Assembly (NCBI GenBank): GCA_016870675.1
Contig: VGAU01000136.1
Span: 1 to 5,473 of the forward strand
Reading direction: 5' to 3'
DNA length: 5,473 bases
Source of the DNA: Actinomycetota bacterium
GTDB taxonomy: Bacteria > Actinomycetota > Humimicrobiia > Humimicrobiales > Humimicrobiaceae
Shown: piece by piece, positions 1-5,161 of the stretch
Numbering within the stretch: position 1 is the first letter of the stretch
How the letters are laid out: each line of letters opens with the position of its first letter
Notes under the pieces: generated by a model
Told to the model about the DNA's origin: nothing
What the model saw: only the letters and a program-made list of their open reading frames with translations
Databases searched by the model: none
Program-made: the position numbers and the translations under genes

Positions 1-653
1 TATTTCTCGCGCAACGGTGTGATAGCGCCATCAAAGTAGTTCTTAATGCGCTGCTTTACTCCTTCATCCCACTTACTTGACAATTTGAGCATCATCCACA
101 GATCTCCAGCTTGCTTGGATTTGAATATATCAGTGTAGGGACCTGGTGCCCACCTTCTTACCGGAAACTCATTGCATATATCTACCCATACGATGCGGTT
201 GTGCAGTCCTGCCTCACTGAGTAGATCGAGAGTCTCCAACCATATACGGGCATAGTCTTTCGGCGATTGAATCATTTTTACCCGGTTACACGAATCAAGG
301 TTGTACCATGACGATAGTCCTACATAAATACCTCGATCAGCAGCTTTGCTGATGAACTCAACCAGAGCCGAGTGCGGCTCAACTTGTACAGGTCTGTGAT
401 TTCCCCACATGAAACTATCAGGTTGCGGCAGTATCGTGAATTGCTTAACTATCTGGCCATCTGGCCCTTTTGCAACCAGATGTGGGAAGGCATCGATGCG
501 GATACAGTTGTAGCCTCGTTCCACTAATTCGTTAAGTACTTTGTCCCAATCTGCATACTCTGCTTCGTTACCCGTACGTCGGACAAGCCATGAAAACTCC
601 CACATCGCGATAGCATACTTCGCTTCAGGATTGAACCCACTTGCACTGGACAC
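1..653 (-). CDS. Cellulase-like GH-A (TIM-barrel) glycoside hydrolase, 3' end beyond window
   Basis: This is the first 217 codons of a gene that leaves the window at the left edge. The start is GTG at 653-651, chosen because GGAGG (664-660) lies 6 bases upstream and the in-frame stop TAG at 683-681 excludes anything longer. The N-terminus (A-M-W-E-F-S-W-L-V-R-R, residues 16-26; D-W-D-K-V-L-N-E-L, 35-43; RGYNCIRIDAFPHL, 46-59) matches my memory of the 'cellulase-like' family (Pfam PF12876 type), a TIM-barrel group related to GH5. D-I-C-N-E-F (158-163) at the expected end of strand beta-4 supplies the clan GH-A acid/base glutamate, E162. The nucleophile would lie in the missing part. There is no signal peptide, so it should act in the cytoplasm on imported or internal oligosaccharides; the substrate is unknown. 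G+C and codon choice (CGC, CGT, CTG) differ from every other gene here, suggesting transfer. The last two bases read 'ta', so a stop right at the edge cannot be formally excluded. Confidence 0.85.
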   Translation of the reverse strand, partial: MSSASGFNPEAKYAIAMWEFSWLVRRTGNEAEYADWDKVLNELVERGYNCIRIDAFPHLVAKGPDGQIVKQFTILPQPDSFMWGNHRPVQVEPHSALVEFISKAADRGIYVGLSSWYNLDSCNRVKMIQSPKDYARIWLETLDLLSEAGLHNRIVWVDICNEFPVRRWAPGPYTDIFKSKQAGDLWMMLKLSSKWDEGVKQRIKNYFDGAITPLREK

Positions 654-666
654 TGCTAGCCTCCAT

Positions 667-702
667 TTTAGGTGTTTGGCCTAAATAAAATGATAATTTA
701 GG
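667..702. promoter_or_regulatory. Overlapping inverted repeats at the GH-A promoter (candidate operator)
   Basis: Three related short blocks alternate in orientation: TTTAGG (667-672), CCTAAAT (680-686) and ATTTAGG (696-702). The middle block can pair with either neighbour, giving two perfect dyads with 7- and 9-base spacers. The right-hand dyad encloses the -10 hexamer and the left-hand one lies just downstream of the predicted transcription start. This position suits a repressor of a sugar-hydrolase gene, but the arms are short and the protein is not identified. Confidence 0.4.
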
Positions 703-818
703 TTTGCCCCAAAGTCAAAAATAATTCCATAGTCCCCATTCTTCAAAACTTTTATTAGTGGTAAATTCGTAAGAATTTGCTTTTTACTAAAGTAAGTATA
801 AAAAAGGTTTAAGCGCAA
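681..818 (-). pseudogene. Short TTG-initiated frame, probable 5' stump of a lost gene
   Basis: A 45-codon frame begins with TTG (818-816), 4 bases after a perfect AGGAGG (828-823), and ends at TAG (683-681). I do not recognise the product: it starts M-R-L-N-L-F-Y-T-Y-F, has K-V-L-K-N-G-D-Y-G-I-I-F-D-F-G near residues 23-37 and no clear membrane segment. The strong ribosome site suggests a real gene start, 12 bases after the stop of the GH130 remnant and in the same frame. The stop falls where the AT-rich sequence gives way to the G+C-richer GH-A gene, so the frame is best read as a gene whose body was deleted or replaced. It could instead be a genuine small protein or chance coding. Confidence 0.35.
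690..718 (-). promoter_or_regulatory. Sigma-70/sigma-A type promoter for the GH-A gene
   Basis: On the minus strand TTGACT (718-713) and TATCAT (695-690) are separated by exactly 17 bases; each hexamer matches the consensus at 5 of 6 positions. Transcription would begin near 683, giving a leader of about 30 bases that carries the GGAGG site of the GH-A gene. The -10 box lies between the arms of an inverted repeat, so repression is plausible. The promoter overlaps the last codons of the short frame at 681-818. Confidence 0.65.
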
Positions 819-830
819 TAACCCTCCTTT

Positions 831-1274
831 TCACCTTAAGGTAATAGGTATCCTTCTTAATGGGGATTTATAAATTATTTTGTTAGAGTTCCTGGTAGTA
901 AATGGAAAGATAAAACTGCCTGTGTCTAAAATTTTAAAAGTCTTATTTTTAACCTTACTTTTGTTTGCCATTTTAGTTTTATATAATTCAGTAGACGTCC
1001 TTACAAACCTGGAATCAGAGAAGTCTATTAGAGAATCAGCTTTACCGAATTCCTTTACAACAAGTTTATCTGTTTTTATATCCAGTATAGGTACGGGTTT
1101 TTTATTTAGGTCACTGCTAATCGGTATTTCAGCAACCCTCATAAGAAGTAATATTTCGCTATTGAATCTTGTGACACCACAGTTAAAAACACTAATTACC
1201 TTAAAACCAGGCCTTGATGGCTTTATATCCTCTGGTGTTATTATTGGATTTTCCTCTGATCTAAATATGTTCAT
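831..1274 (-). pseudogene. GH130 glycosidase/phosphorylase remnant (N-terminal third)
   Basis: A 147-codon frame whose first ~90 residues look like the start of a GH130 protein: N-P-I-I-T-P-E-D-I-K-P-S-R-P (9-22), V-I-S-V-F-N-C-G-V (26-34), L-L-L-M-R-V-A-E (42-49) and D-F-S-D-S-R (84-89, usually DFSDPR). Family members are roughly 300-350 residues. After residue ~92 similarity fades: a stretch around K-T-F-K-I-L-D-T and F-I-F-P is still recognisable, then the last ~25 residues look foreign and a TGA ends the frame before the EDPR region and all the C-terminal half. The ATG at 1274-1272 is supported by AGGA about 8 bases upstream. This GH130 type commonly lies beside the fused GT4-(alpha/alpha)6 protein, as its two upstream neighbours do here. 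GH130 enzymes split beta-mannosides by phosphorolysis or hydrolysis; this fragment cannot form the five-bladed propeller, so it is presumably inactive. The 121 bases between it and the upstream gene hold no convincing promoter or terminator. Confidence 0.75.
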
Positions 1275-1395
1275 ATTTATTGTCCTGTCACATGATTTTC
1301 TGATTAAGCTTTTCTATAAAATTACATCTTTCCTTAATATACAAGACTACGAAAAATTAAATAACTAAATGCAAATCTGTCCCCTTGTTTTTCAA

Positions 1396-2385
1396 TCACT
1401 TAATAATTCCCAATCTTTTAGCAGCAAGAAATGCCAGTAGGAAGCATATATTTGATTCAGCCCCCTGATTTAAATTTACACCTTCTGGATTTAACGCATC
1501 ATAACATGTAAAATTTTCATCTATAAGAGAAATATTGTTTAAATTATTGCCAAAAAACCATCTGTACCATTTTTCAGCCCAAGTCAGATAGAAACTATCT
1601 TCTGTTGCACGGTATGCTTTTTCAAGACAACAAACCATATAGCTTGAATCAATTGGTTGTTGGTCAAATAAGGCTTTATTTCCACCCTTAAAATACCAGC
1701 CTTTATTCCCAATAGGCGAAGGAATATTATCTTCCTGACAATTATTTATTAAAAAATCGGTTGTTTTCTTAGCAATTTCAAAGCTGGTTTTGCATTTTCT
1801 TTTTAAATAGGTTTCCCAAAGTGCCCATGGGATAAGAGCATTTGCATATACAAGATAATTTTCAAACCACACCCAATCATCAGAATATGTCTCAAAATAA
1901 AAATTATGCAGCTTCGCCTTCAATTCGTTTTCCAAACTGTGCTTGTAGTCAAGACTTAATAAACCTAATAAAGCCGGTGATATTGCTCTTATTGAAGTCC
2001 AGCTGGAGGCATCTTCAATTAAATTTCCAATAATTTTTTTAATAAAACTGTCTTTATTGCTTTTTGTTGATAGAAGAGACCATAGAGTTAAACCATAAGC
2101 TTCTTTTATATTAGATTTTGAATCATGTTCTTCATTTTTAAATAGACCCTTACCATTATTTTCATAATAAAAATGATAAAGTAAACCATCTTCTCTTTGT
2201 GCTTTAAAAATGAAATTTAAATAAGTATCCTTTAAATTTTTATCCTCAAACTCATCAGCAACAATAAGAGCCCGCGCCTGATCTTCCAGAGCATATCCAA
2301 ATTCAGGATCAGGCTTATCTAGTTTTCCGTGCTGGTAAATTCCAATATCTGAAGTCATTGACCTTATTTTTTTTAGCAAATCCAT
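1396..2385 (-). CDS. (alpha/alpha)6-barrel glycosidase-like protein, usually fused to GT4
   Basis: This 329-residue protein matches the C-terminal domain found in many ~750-residue bacterial 'glycosyltransferases'. Visible family signatures are M-T-S-D-I-G-I-Y-Q-H (10-19), G-Y-A-L-E-D-Q-A-R-A-L (30-40), W-V-W-F-E-N with Y-A-N-A-L-I-P (171-186), D-Q-Q-P-I-D (241-246) and N-L-N-Q-G-A-E-S (304-311). The many amphipathic helices fit an (alpha/alpha)6 toroid, and the conserved acidic and aromatic residues suggest a sugar-binding or glycosidase-like site; no reaction has been assigned that I can name with confidence. No signal peptide or membrane helix is seen, so it is probably cytosolic. It starts 57 bases after the GT4 gene at 2443-3651, in the same order as the fused form, which argues that the two proteins act together. 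The start is uncertain: ATG at 2385-2383 follows an in-frame stop but has no clear Shine-Dalgarno; M10 is preceded by a weak AAGG. The usual D-D-N-A-R is E-D-Q-A-R here. Confidence 0.8.
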   Translation of the reverse strand: MDLLKKIRSMTSDIGIYQHGKLDKPDPEFGYALEDQARALIVADEFEDKNLKDTYLNFIFKAQREDGLLYHFYYENNGKGLFKNEEHDSKSNIKEAYGLTLWSLLSTKSNKDSFIKKIIGNLIEDASSWTSIRAISPALLGLLSLDYKHSLENELKAKLHNFYFETYSDDWVWFENYLVYANALIPWALWETYLKRKCKTSFEIAKKTTDFLINNCQEDNIPSPIGNKGWYFKGGNKALFDQQPIDSSYMVCCLEKAYRATEDSFYLTWAEKWYRWFFGNNLNNISLIDENFTCYDALNPEGVNLNQGAESNICFLLAFLAAKRLGIIK

Positions 2386-2425
2386 AAGATTTTTTTATTT
2401 GATTTTAAAATAATTTTTAAATATT

Positions 2426-2448
2426 CCTTTATAAAGGTTTAACTAAAC
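2426..2448. repeat. Two abutting short palindromes at the GT4 stop codon
   Basis: A perfect 12-base palindrome CCTTTATAAAGG (2426-2437) abuts a second inverted repeat with 5-base arms, GTTTA/TAAAC (2437-2448), which contains the stop codon of the GT4 gene. They lie in the 57-base gap before the (alpha/alpha)6 gene. Neither is followed by a clear T-run on the minus strand, so they do not look like a normal terminator; mRNA processing or translational coupling is possible, and chance in AT-rich DNA is not excluded. Confidence 0.3.
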
Positions 2449-3651
2449 TGCCTCGACAGACCTCATATTCTCATGTTTATCTAAAACCTCATTAAACAAT
2501 TGAAGGTGTTGCATAGCTACATTGTACCAGGTCATCAATCTTCCGAATTTATATGTCTTCATTTCAATCTTTAATTTTTTTTGAGGATTTTCACATATAT
2601 CTATCACAGCATCTGCAATGGCCTGGGAATTTCGGAAAGGTACAATTATTCCTCTTCCCTCTGCCAAAACCTCTTTCGCGTACAAATAGGGAGTTGAAAT
2701 ACATATTTTACCTGCTCCAATTGCGTATGCCAGAGCGCCCGAAGCAGGTTGTTGTGGGTCTAGATATGGAGTTATATATATGTCGATAATTTTTAACCAT
2801 ACAACTAGTTCTTTCAAAGACATATATCTATTTATAAATCTAACATTTTCCTGTAAATTATACTGTATTATTTTTTCTCTTAAAAAATGTCTGTATTTTT
2901 CACCTTCCGTTTGTAATACAACAGGATGCGTCTGGCCAATTATCAAATATAAAACATTATAGAAGTGCTCCTTAATCTCTTTTAAAGCTTCTATTATATA
3001 TTCAAGTCCTTTAACTGATGATAAAAGATTTATATTCCCCAGGATTATTCTGCTCTCTAATCCTTTTTTCTTTTTATATTTAGCGTTAGGTTCCAGAGGT
3101 ATATCAGGAACACCGTGTGGAATAATTTCTATATTTTCTTTAGGATAATTATATTTTTTTAACAGCTTCTGCAAACTTTCGGGCATCATAACTATTACTT
3201 TATCCGCAAATTTTATAACATCTTTTAAAACCAGGCCATATCTCTCATTTGAATTATCGGGAATTGTATGAGCGGTTATAATTAAAGGTTTCTTTATCAA
3301 CTCTATTAATTTAATAATATATTCTCCAAATTCACCACCGTATAATCCGAATTCATGCTCCAGAACAACTATATCTGCTTTGGATTTATTAATATAATCA
3401 GCAGCTTTAATATAGGAATCAATCTTGTATTGGTTAATTTTAAATTTAACTTCCGGAGGATAATCAATTTTATCTTCCGGTCTAATTAATGCTATAATCT
3501 TTGATTCGCAGTATGGATTTATAATGTCAATAGCTCTAGTTAAATCACTTGTATAGGTAGCAATTCCACATTTTCTTGGGACATATGATGATATATATAT
3601 ATAATTAATGCCTTTACATTTTTCTCTTAAAACTTTCTTGAGCTTACCCAA
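2443..3651 (-). CDS. GT4-type glycosyltransferase (GT-B fold)
   Basis: A complete 402-residue GT-B glycosyltransferase. N-terminal domain: I-S-S-Y-V-P-R-K-C-G-I-A-T-Y (20-33) forms the glycine-containing loop, V-V-L-E-H-E-F-G-L-Y-G-G (95-106) and A-H-T-I (127-130) follow. C-terminal, donor-binding domain: I-I-P-H-G-V-P-D (176-183), L-L-S-S-V-K-G-L-E-Y (209-218), Q-T-H-P-V-V with E-G-E-K-Y-R (240-254), then P-Y-L-D-P-Q-Q-P-A-S-G-A-L-A-Y-A-I-G (295-312) and A-K-E-V-L-A-E-G-R-G (325-334). These are hallmarks of the GT4 subgroup normally fused to the (alpha/alpha)6 domain encoded just downstream. It should transfer a sugar from an activated donor with retention; donor and acceptor cannot be read, though GH130 linkage hints at mannose. 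The start is TTG, fixed by a perfect AGGAGGTG (3664-3657) ending 5 bases upstream. It has its own likely promoter and leads a unit with the next two genes. No membrane segment is seen. Confidence 0.92.
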   Translation of the reverse strand: MGKLKKVLREKCKGINYIYISSYVPRKCGIATYTSDLTRAIDIINPYCESKIIALIRPEDKIDYPPEVKFKINQYKIDSYIKAADYINKSKADIVVLEHEFGLYGGEFGEYIIKLIELIKKPLIITAHTIPDNSNERYGLVLKDVIKFADKVIVMMPESLQKLLKKYNYPKENIEIIPHGVPDIPLEPNAKYKKKKGLESRIILGNINLLSSVKGLEYIIEALKEIKEHFYNVLYLIIGQTHPVVLQTEGEKYRHFLREKIIQYNLQENVRFINRYMSLKELVVWLKIIDIYITPYLDPQQPASGALAYAIGAGKICISTPYLYAKEVLAEGRGIIVPFRNSQAIADAVIDICENPQKKLKIEMKTYKFGRLMTWYNVAMQHLQLFNEVLDKHENMRSVEAV

Positions 3652-3656
3652 AATAA

Positions 3657-3664
3657 CACCTCCT
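3657..3664 (-). promoter_or_regulatory. Strong Shine-Dalgarno fixing a TTG start
   Basis: AGGAGGTG on the minus strand, with 5 bases to the TTG at 3651-3649 (7 from the AGGAGG core), is the full anti-16S match. It decides the TTG start of the GT4 gene and implies efficient translation despite the weak start codon. Confidence 0.8.
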
Positions 3665-3677
3665 GGAGTTTTTTTAG

Positions 3678-3698
3678 AAAGCCACTTAAGTGCTCTTT
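3678..3698 (-). promoter_or_regulatory. Small hairpin in the GT4 leader
   Basis: The leader between the predicted transcription start (~3744) and the TTG codon contains a perfect 10-base palindrome CACTTAAGTG (3683-3692), flanked by AAAG and CTTT that could extend the stem across a small internal loop. It is followed by an A-run, not a T-run, in the transcript, so it is not a terminator. It lies about 14 bases upstream of the ribosome site and might affect initiation; the structure is weak. Confidence 0.25.
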
Positions 3699-3750
3699 AA
3701 AAATCCTTTCAGAATCAATAATTTATGGTTATCTTTATTTTTATAAAATC

Positions 3751-3780
3751 ATTATATTAGATACAAACAAAGTATGCTAA
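3751..3780 (-). promoter_or_regulatory. Probable promoter of the GT4-(alpha/alpha)6 unit
   Basis: On the minus strand a perfect TATAAT (3756-3751) follows TTAGCA (3780-3775, 4 of 6 to consensus) at 18 bases. Transcription would start near 3744, leaving a leader of about 90 bases. The 217-base gap between the two glycosyltransferase genes holds this and no convincing open frame, so the downstream GT4 gene can be expressed independently of the upstream one. AT-rich background raises the chance of coincidental -10 boxes. Confidence 0.5.
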
Positions 3781-3797
3781 TTACAAATCTAAAAAAT

Positions 3798-3822
3798 CAT
3801 CCTGCGGTGTTTTATTATGAGG
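3798..3822 (-). terminator. Weak candidate terminator after the upstream GT gene
   Basis: About 50 bases past the stop of the 410-residue glycosyltransferase, the minus strand reads TCAT, a GC-containing patch with CC-GCA-GG, then ATGA followed at once by six T (down to 3793). The arms are only 4 bases with a poor inner stem, so this is a marginal intrinsic terminator, listed because it precedes the internal promoter at 3751-3780. Confidence 0.2.
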
Positions 3823-3868
3823 AGAATTCAATACCCTGATATCAAAATTTATAAACTTCCAGTAAAAA

Positions 3869-5101
3869 TTAAAAATCAGGTGGGAAATCTATTTCCTTCC
3901 CTGCTATTTTTTTAAGTCTTGCAAATCTATATGCCTTTTTATATTTTTTAGTAATTATTTCCCAGGATACAACTTCTTTTAAATATTTTTTAAGATTCTC
4001 AGAGAGCTCCTTTCTTAAATCTTTATCGCATGCCAATTTAATGACATTTTCCTTTAGCATCTGTTTATTTGTAAACAGAAGTCCACCTTCACTTTCAAGA
4101 GTCTGAGCTGTTAATCCTTCCAGGGGAGCTGTGGTTATATAAGGTTTGTTTAAAGCAATAATCCTTGCAAGTGTTCCCGACTGTGTTTCATCTACTGTTG
4201 GCAATACTATAAATTTACAAACTGCCATCATTTTATAGTAAATTTCTCCTCTTGGAATAAATTCATAATAATGTGCAATACCTTTCTTTTCTAAAATTTC
4301 TAAGCTCTTCTTATAATTATTATAATCTCCTGTATGGGCTTTATCTCTCATAGTACCCGCAGCAAGTAAATCCCAATTCTCACCTGTTCTTTTTTTTATT
4401 TCCTCAAGTATTTCTTCCCATATAGAGGTCAATATATCCCATCTTTTATTGGATTGTATCCAACCCACCAGTCCGACTAAATTATTACTTAAATATTTAA
4501 TTTTATTCAAGCCAAGATCATCTTTTAATTTTGGAATCTCGCTTTCACTCCAATTTTTATCTACTCTCGCTCCATGAGGGACAATCATAATATTTTTAGG
4601 CATCTTCCACCCTCTCTGGGTAAAAGTCCAGTTCAGCCTCCACTTCTGGTAATCGCTTTTAAATAAAACCACATCAGCGTCTTCACACAACTGATAAATA
4701 AAATTTTCTTCAAATTCCTTTAACCTGCCATGCACTGTATGTGGTTCTACTACAATAGGAAATTCATTAATAGAGCCCAAAAATTCTATAAATCCCTGGT
4801 TCCTATCCCCAATACCTCTATTGTCCACATGCTCATATAAGCTGTATTCATGTTGTATATGTACTACATAAGGTGACAACCTTTTAATCTTTTTTGCTAT
4901 TGGTCTCCACCAAAAACGATGCGCGGTATCTATTATAGGGAAAACCCCTTCACCTGATCCATCTGTATGGCTTATTACTAAAACTTCTCTTTCTGGATAT
5001 TCCTTCTGAATGAATTCCCTGGCTTCTTCACAAAATGTAGCAATACCACATAAACGTGGATAATAACTCGAAATTAGAACTATAGGCTTACCTCTTGCCA
5101 T
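3869..5101 (-). CDS. GT4-like glycosyltransferase (GT-B fold), second type
   Basis: A complete 410-residue GT-B glycosyltransferase, distinct from but related to its downstream neighbour: both open with I-S-S-Y-x-P-R-x-C-G-I-A-T (here 10-22). Further motifs are V-V-H-I-Q-H-E-Y-S-L-Y (79-89), E-P-H-T-V-H-G-R (119-126), I-V-P-H-G-A (173-178), L-V-G-W-I-Q-S-N-K-R-W (211-221), A-A-G-T-M-R-D (247-253) and D-E-T-Q-S-G-T-L-A-R (304-313), where E305 is placed like the donor-binding glutamate of GT4 enzymes. It lacks the E-G-E-K-Y-R and L-A-Y-A-I-G signatures of the neighbour, so it probably acts at a different step or on a different acceptor. Donor and product are unknown. The lysine-rich C-terminal 70 residues may contact a membrane or acidic partner, though no transmembrane helix is seen. 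ATG (5101-5099) has only a weak purine-rich site upstream and lies 60 bases after the GH130 remnant, with which it is probably co-transcribed. Confidence 0.9.
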   Translation of the reverse strand: MARGKPIVLISSYYPRLCGIATFCEEAREFIQKEYPEREVLVISHTDGSGEGVFPIIDTAHRFWWRPIAKKIKRLSPYVVHIQHEYSLYEHVDNRGIGDRNQGFIEFLGSINEFPIVVEPHTVHGRLKEFEENFIYQLCEDADVVLFKSDYQKWRLNWTFTQRGWKMPKNIMIVPHGARVDKNWSESEIPKLKDDLGLNKIKYLSNNLVGLVGWIQSNKRWDILTSIWEEILEEIKKRTGENWDLLAAGTMRDKAHTGDYNNYKKSLEILEKKGIAHYYEFIPRGEIYYKMMAVCKFIVLPTVDETQSGTLARIIALNKPYITTAPLEGLTAQTLESEGGLLFTNKQMLKENVIKLACDKDLRKELSENLKKYLKEVVSWEIITKKYKKAYRFARLKKIAGKEIDFPPDF

Positions 5102-5130
5102 AAAACTATCATCTCTTTTCTGATTTTTTT

Positions 5131-5152
5131 AATAATTATTTTGACAATTATT
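5131..5152. repeat. AT-only-arm inverted repeat between GH130 remnant and GT gene
   Basis: Arms AATAATT (5131-5137) and AATTATT (5146-5152) surround an 8-base centre in the 60-base gap ahead of the glycosyltransferase gene. The arms contain no G or C, so a hairpin would be weak; it may be a binding site or simply base composition. Confidence 0.2.
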
Positions 5153-5161
5153 TAATTTTAT

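Noticed and set aside
1..653. Reading the GH-A gene from the ATG at 666-664
   Set aside because: That ATG is in another frame and meets a stop within 14 codons; it forms part of the ribosome-site region for the GTG start.
880..1368. 162-codon plus-strand frame with hydrophobic N-terminus
   Set aside because: It lies antisense to the GH130 remnant, whose minus-strand translation carries real family motifs; the apparent hydrophobicity is the usual complement of a lysine-rich AT-rich frame.
1842..2033. 63-codon plus-strand frame
   Set aside because: Antisense shadow wholly inside the (alpha/alpha)6 gene, with no family resemblance.
2553..2962. Two plus-strand frames of 78 and 60 codons
   Set aside because: Both are antisense to the donor-binding domain of the GT4 gene and show no motifs; shadows.
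3817..3915. 32-codon plus-strand frame starting ATGAGGAGA
   Set aside because: No ribosome site before the ATG, short, and its second half is antisense to the end of the glycosyltransferase gene.
5131..5161. TTGACA on the plus strand as a rightward promoter
   Set aside because: No -10 box at a suitable distance and no rightward gene in the window.
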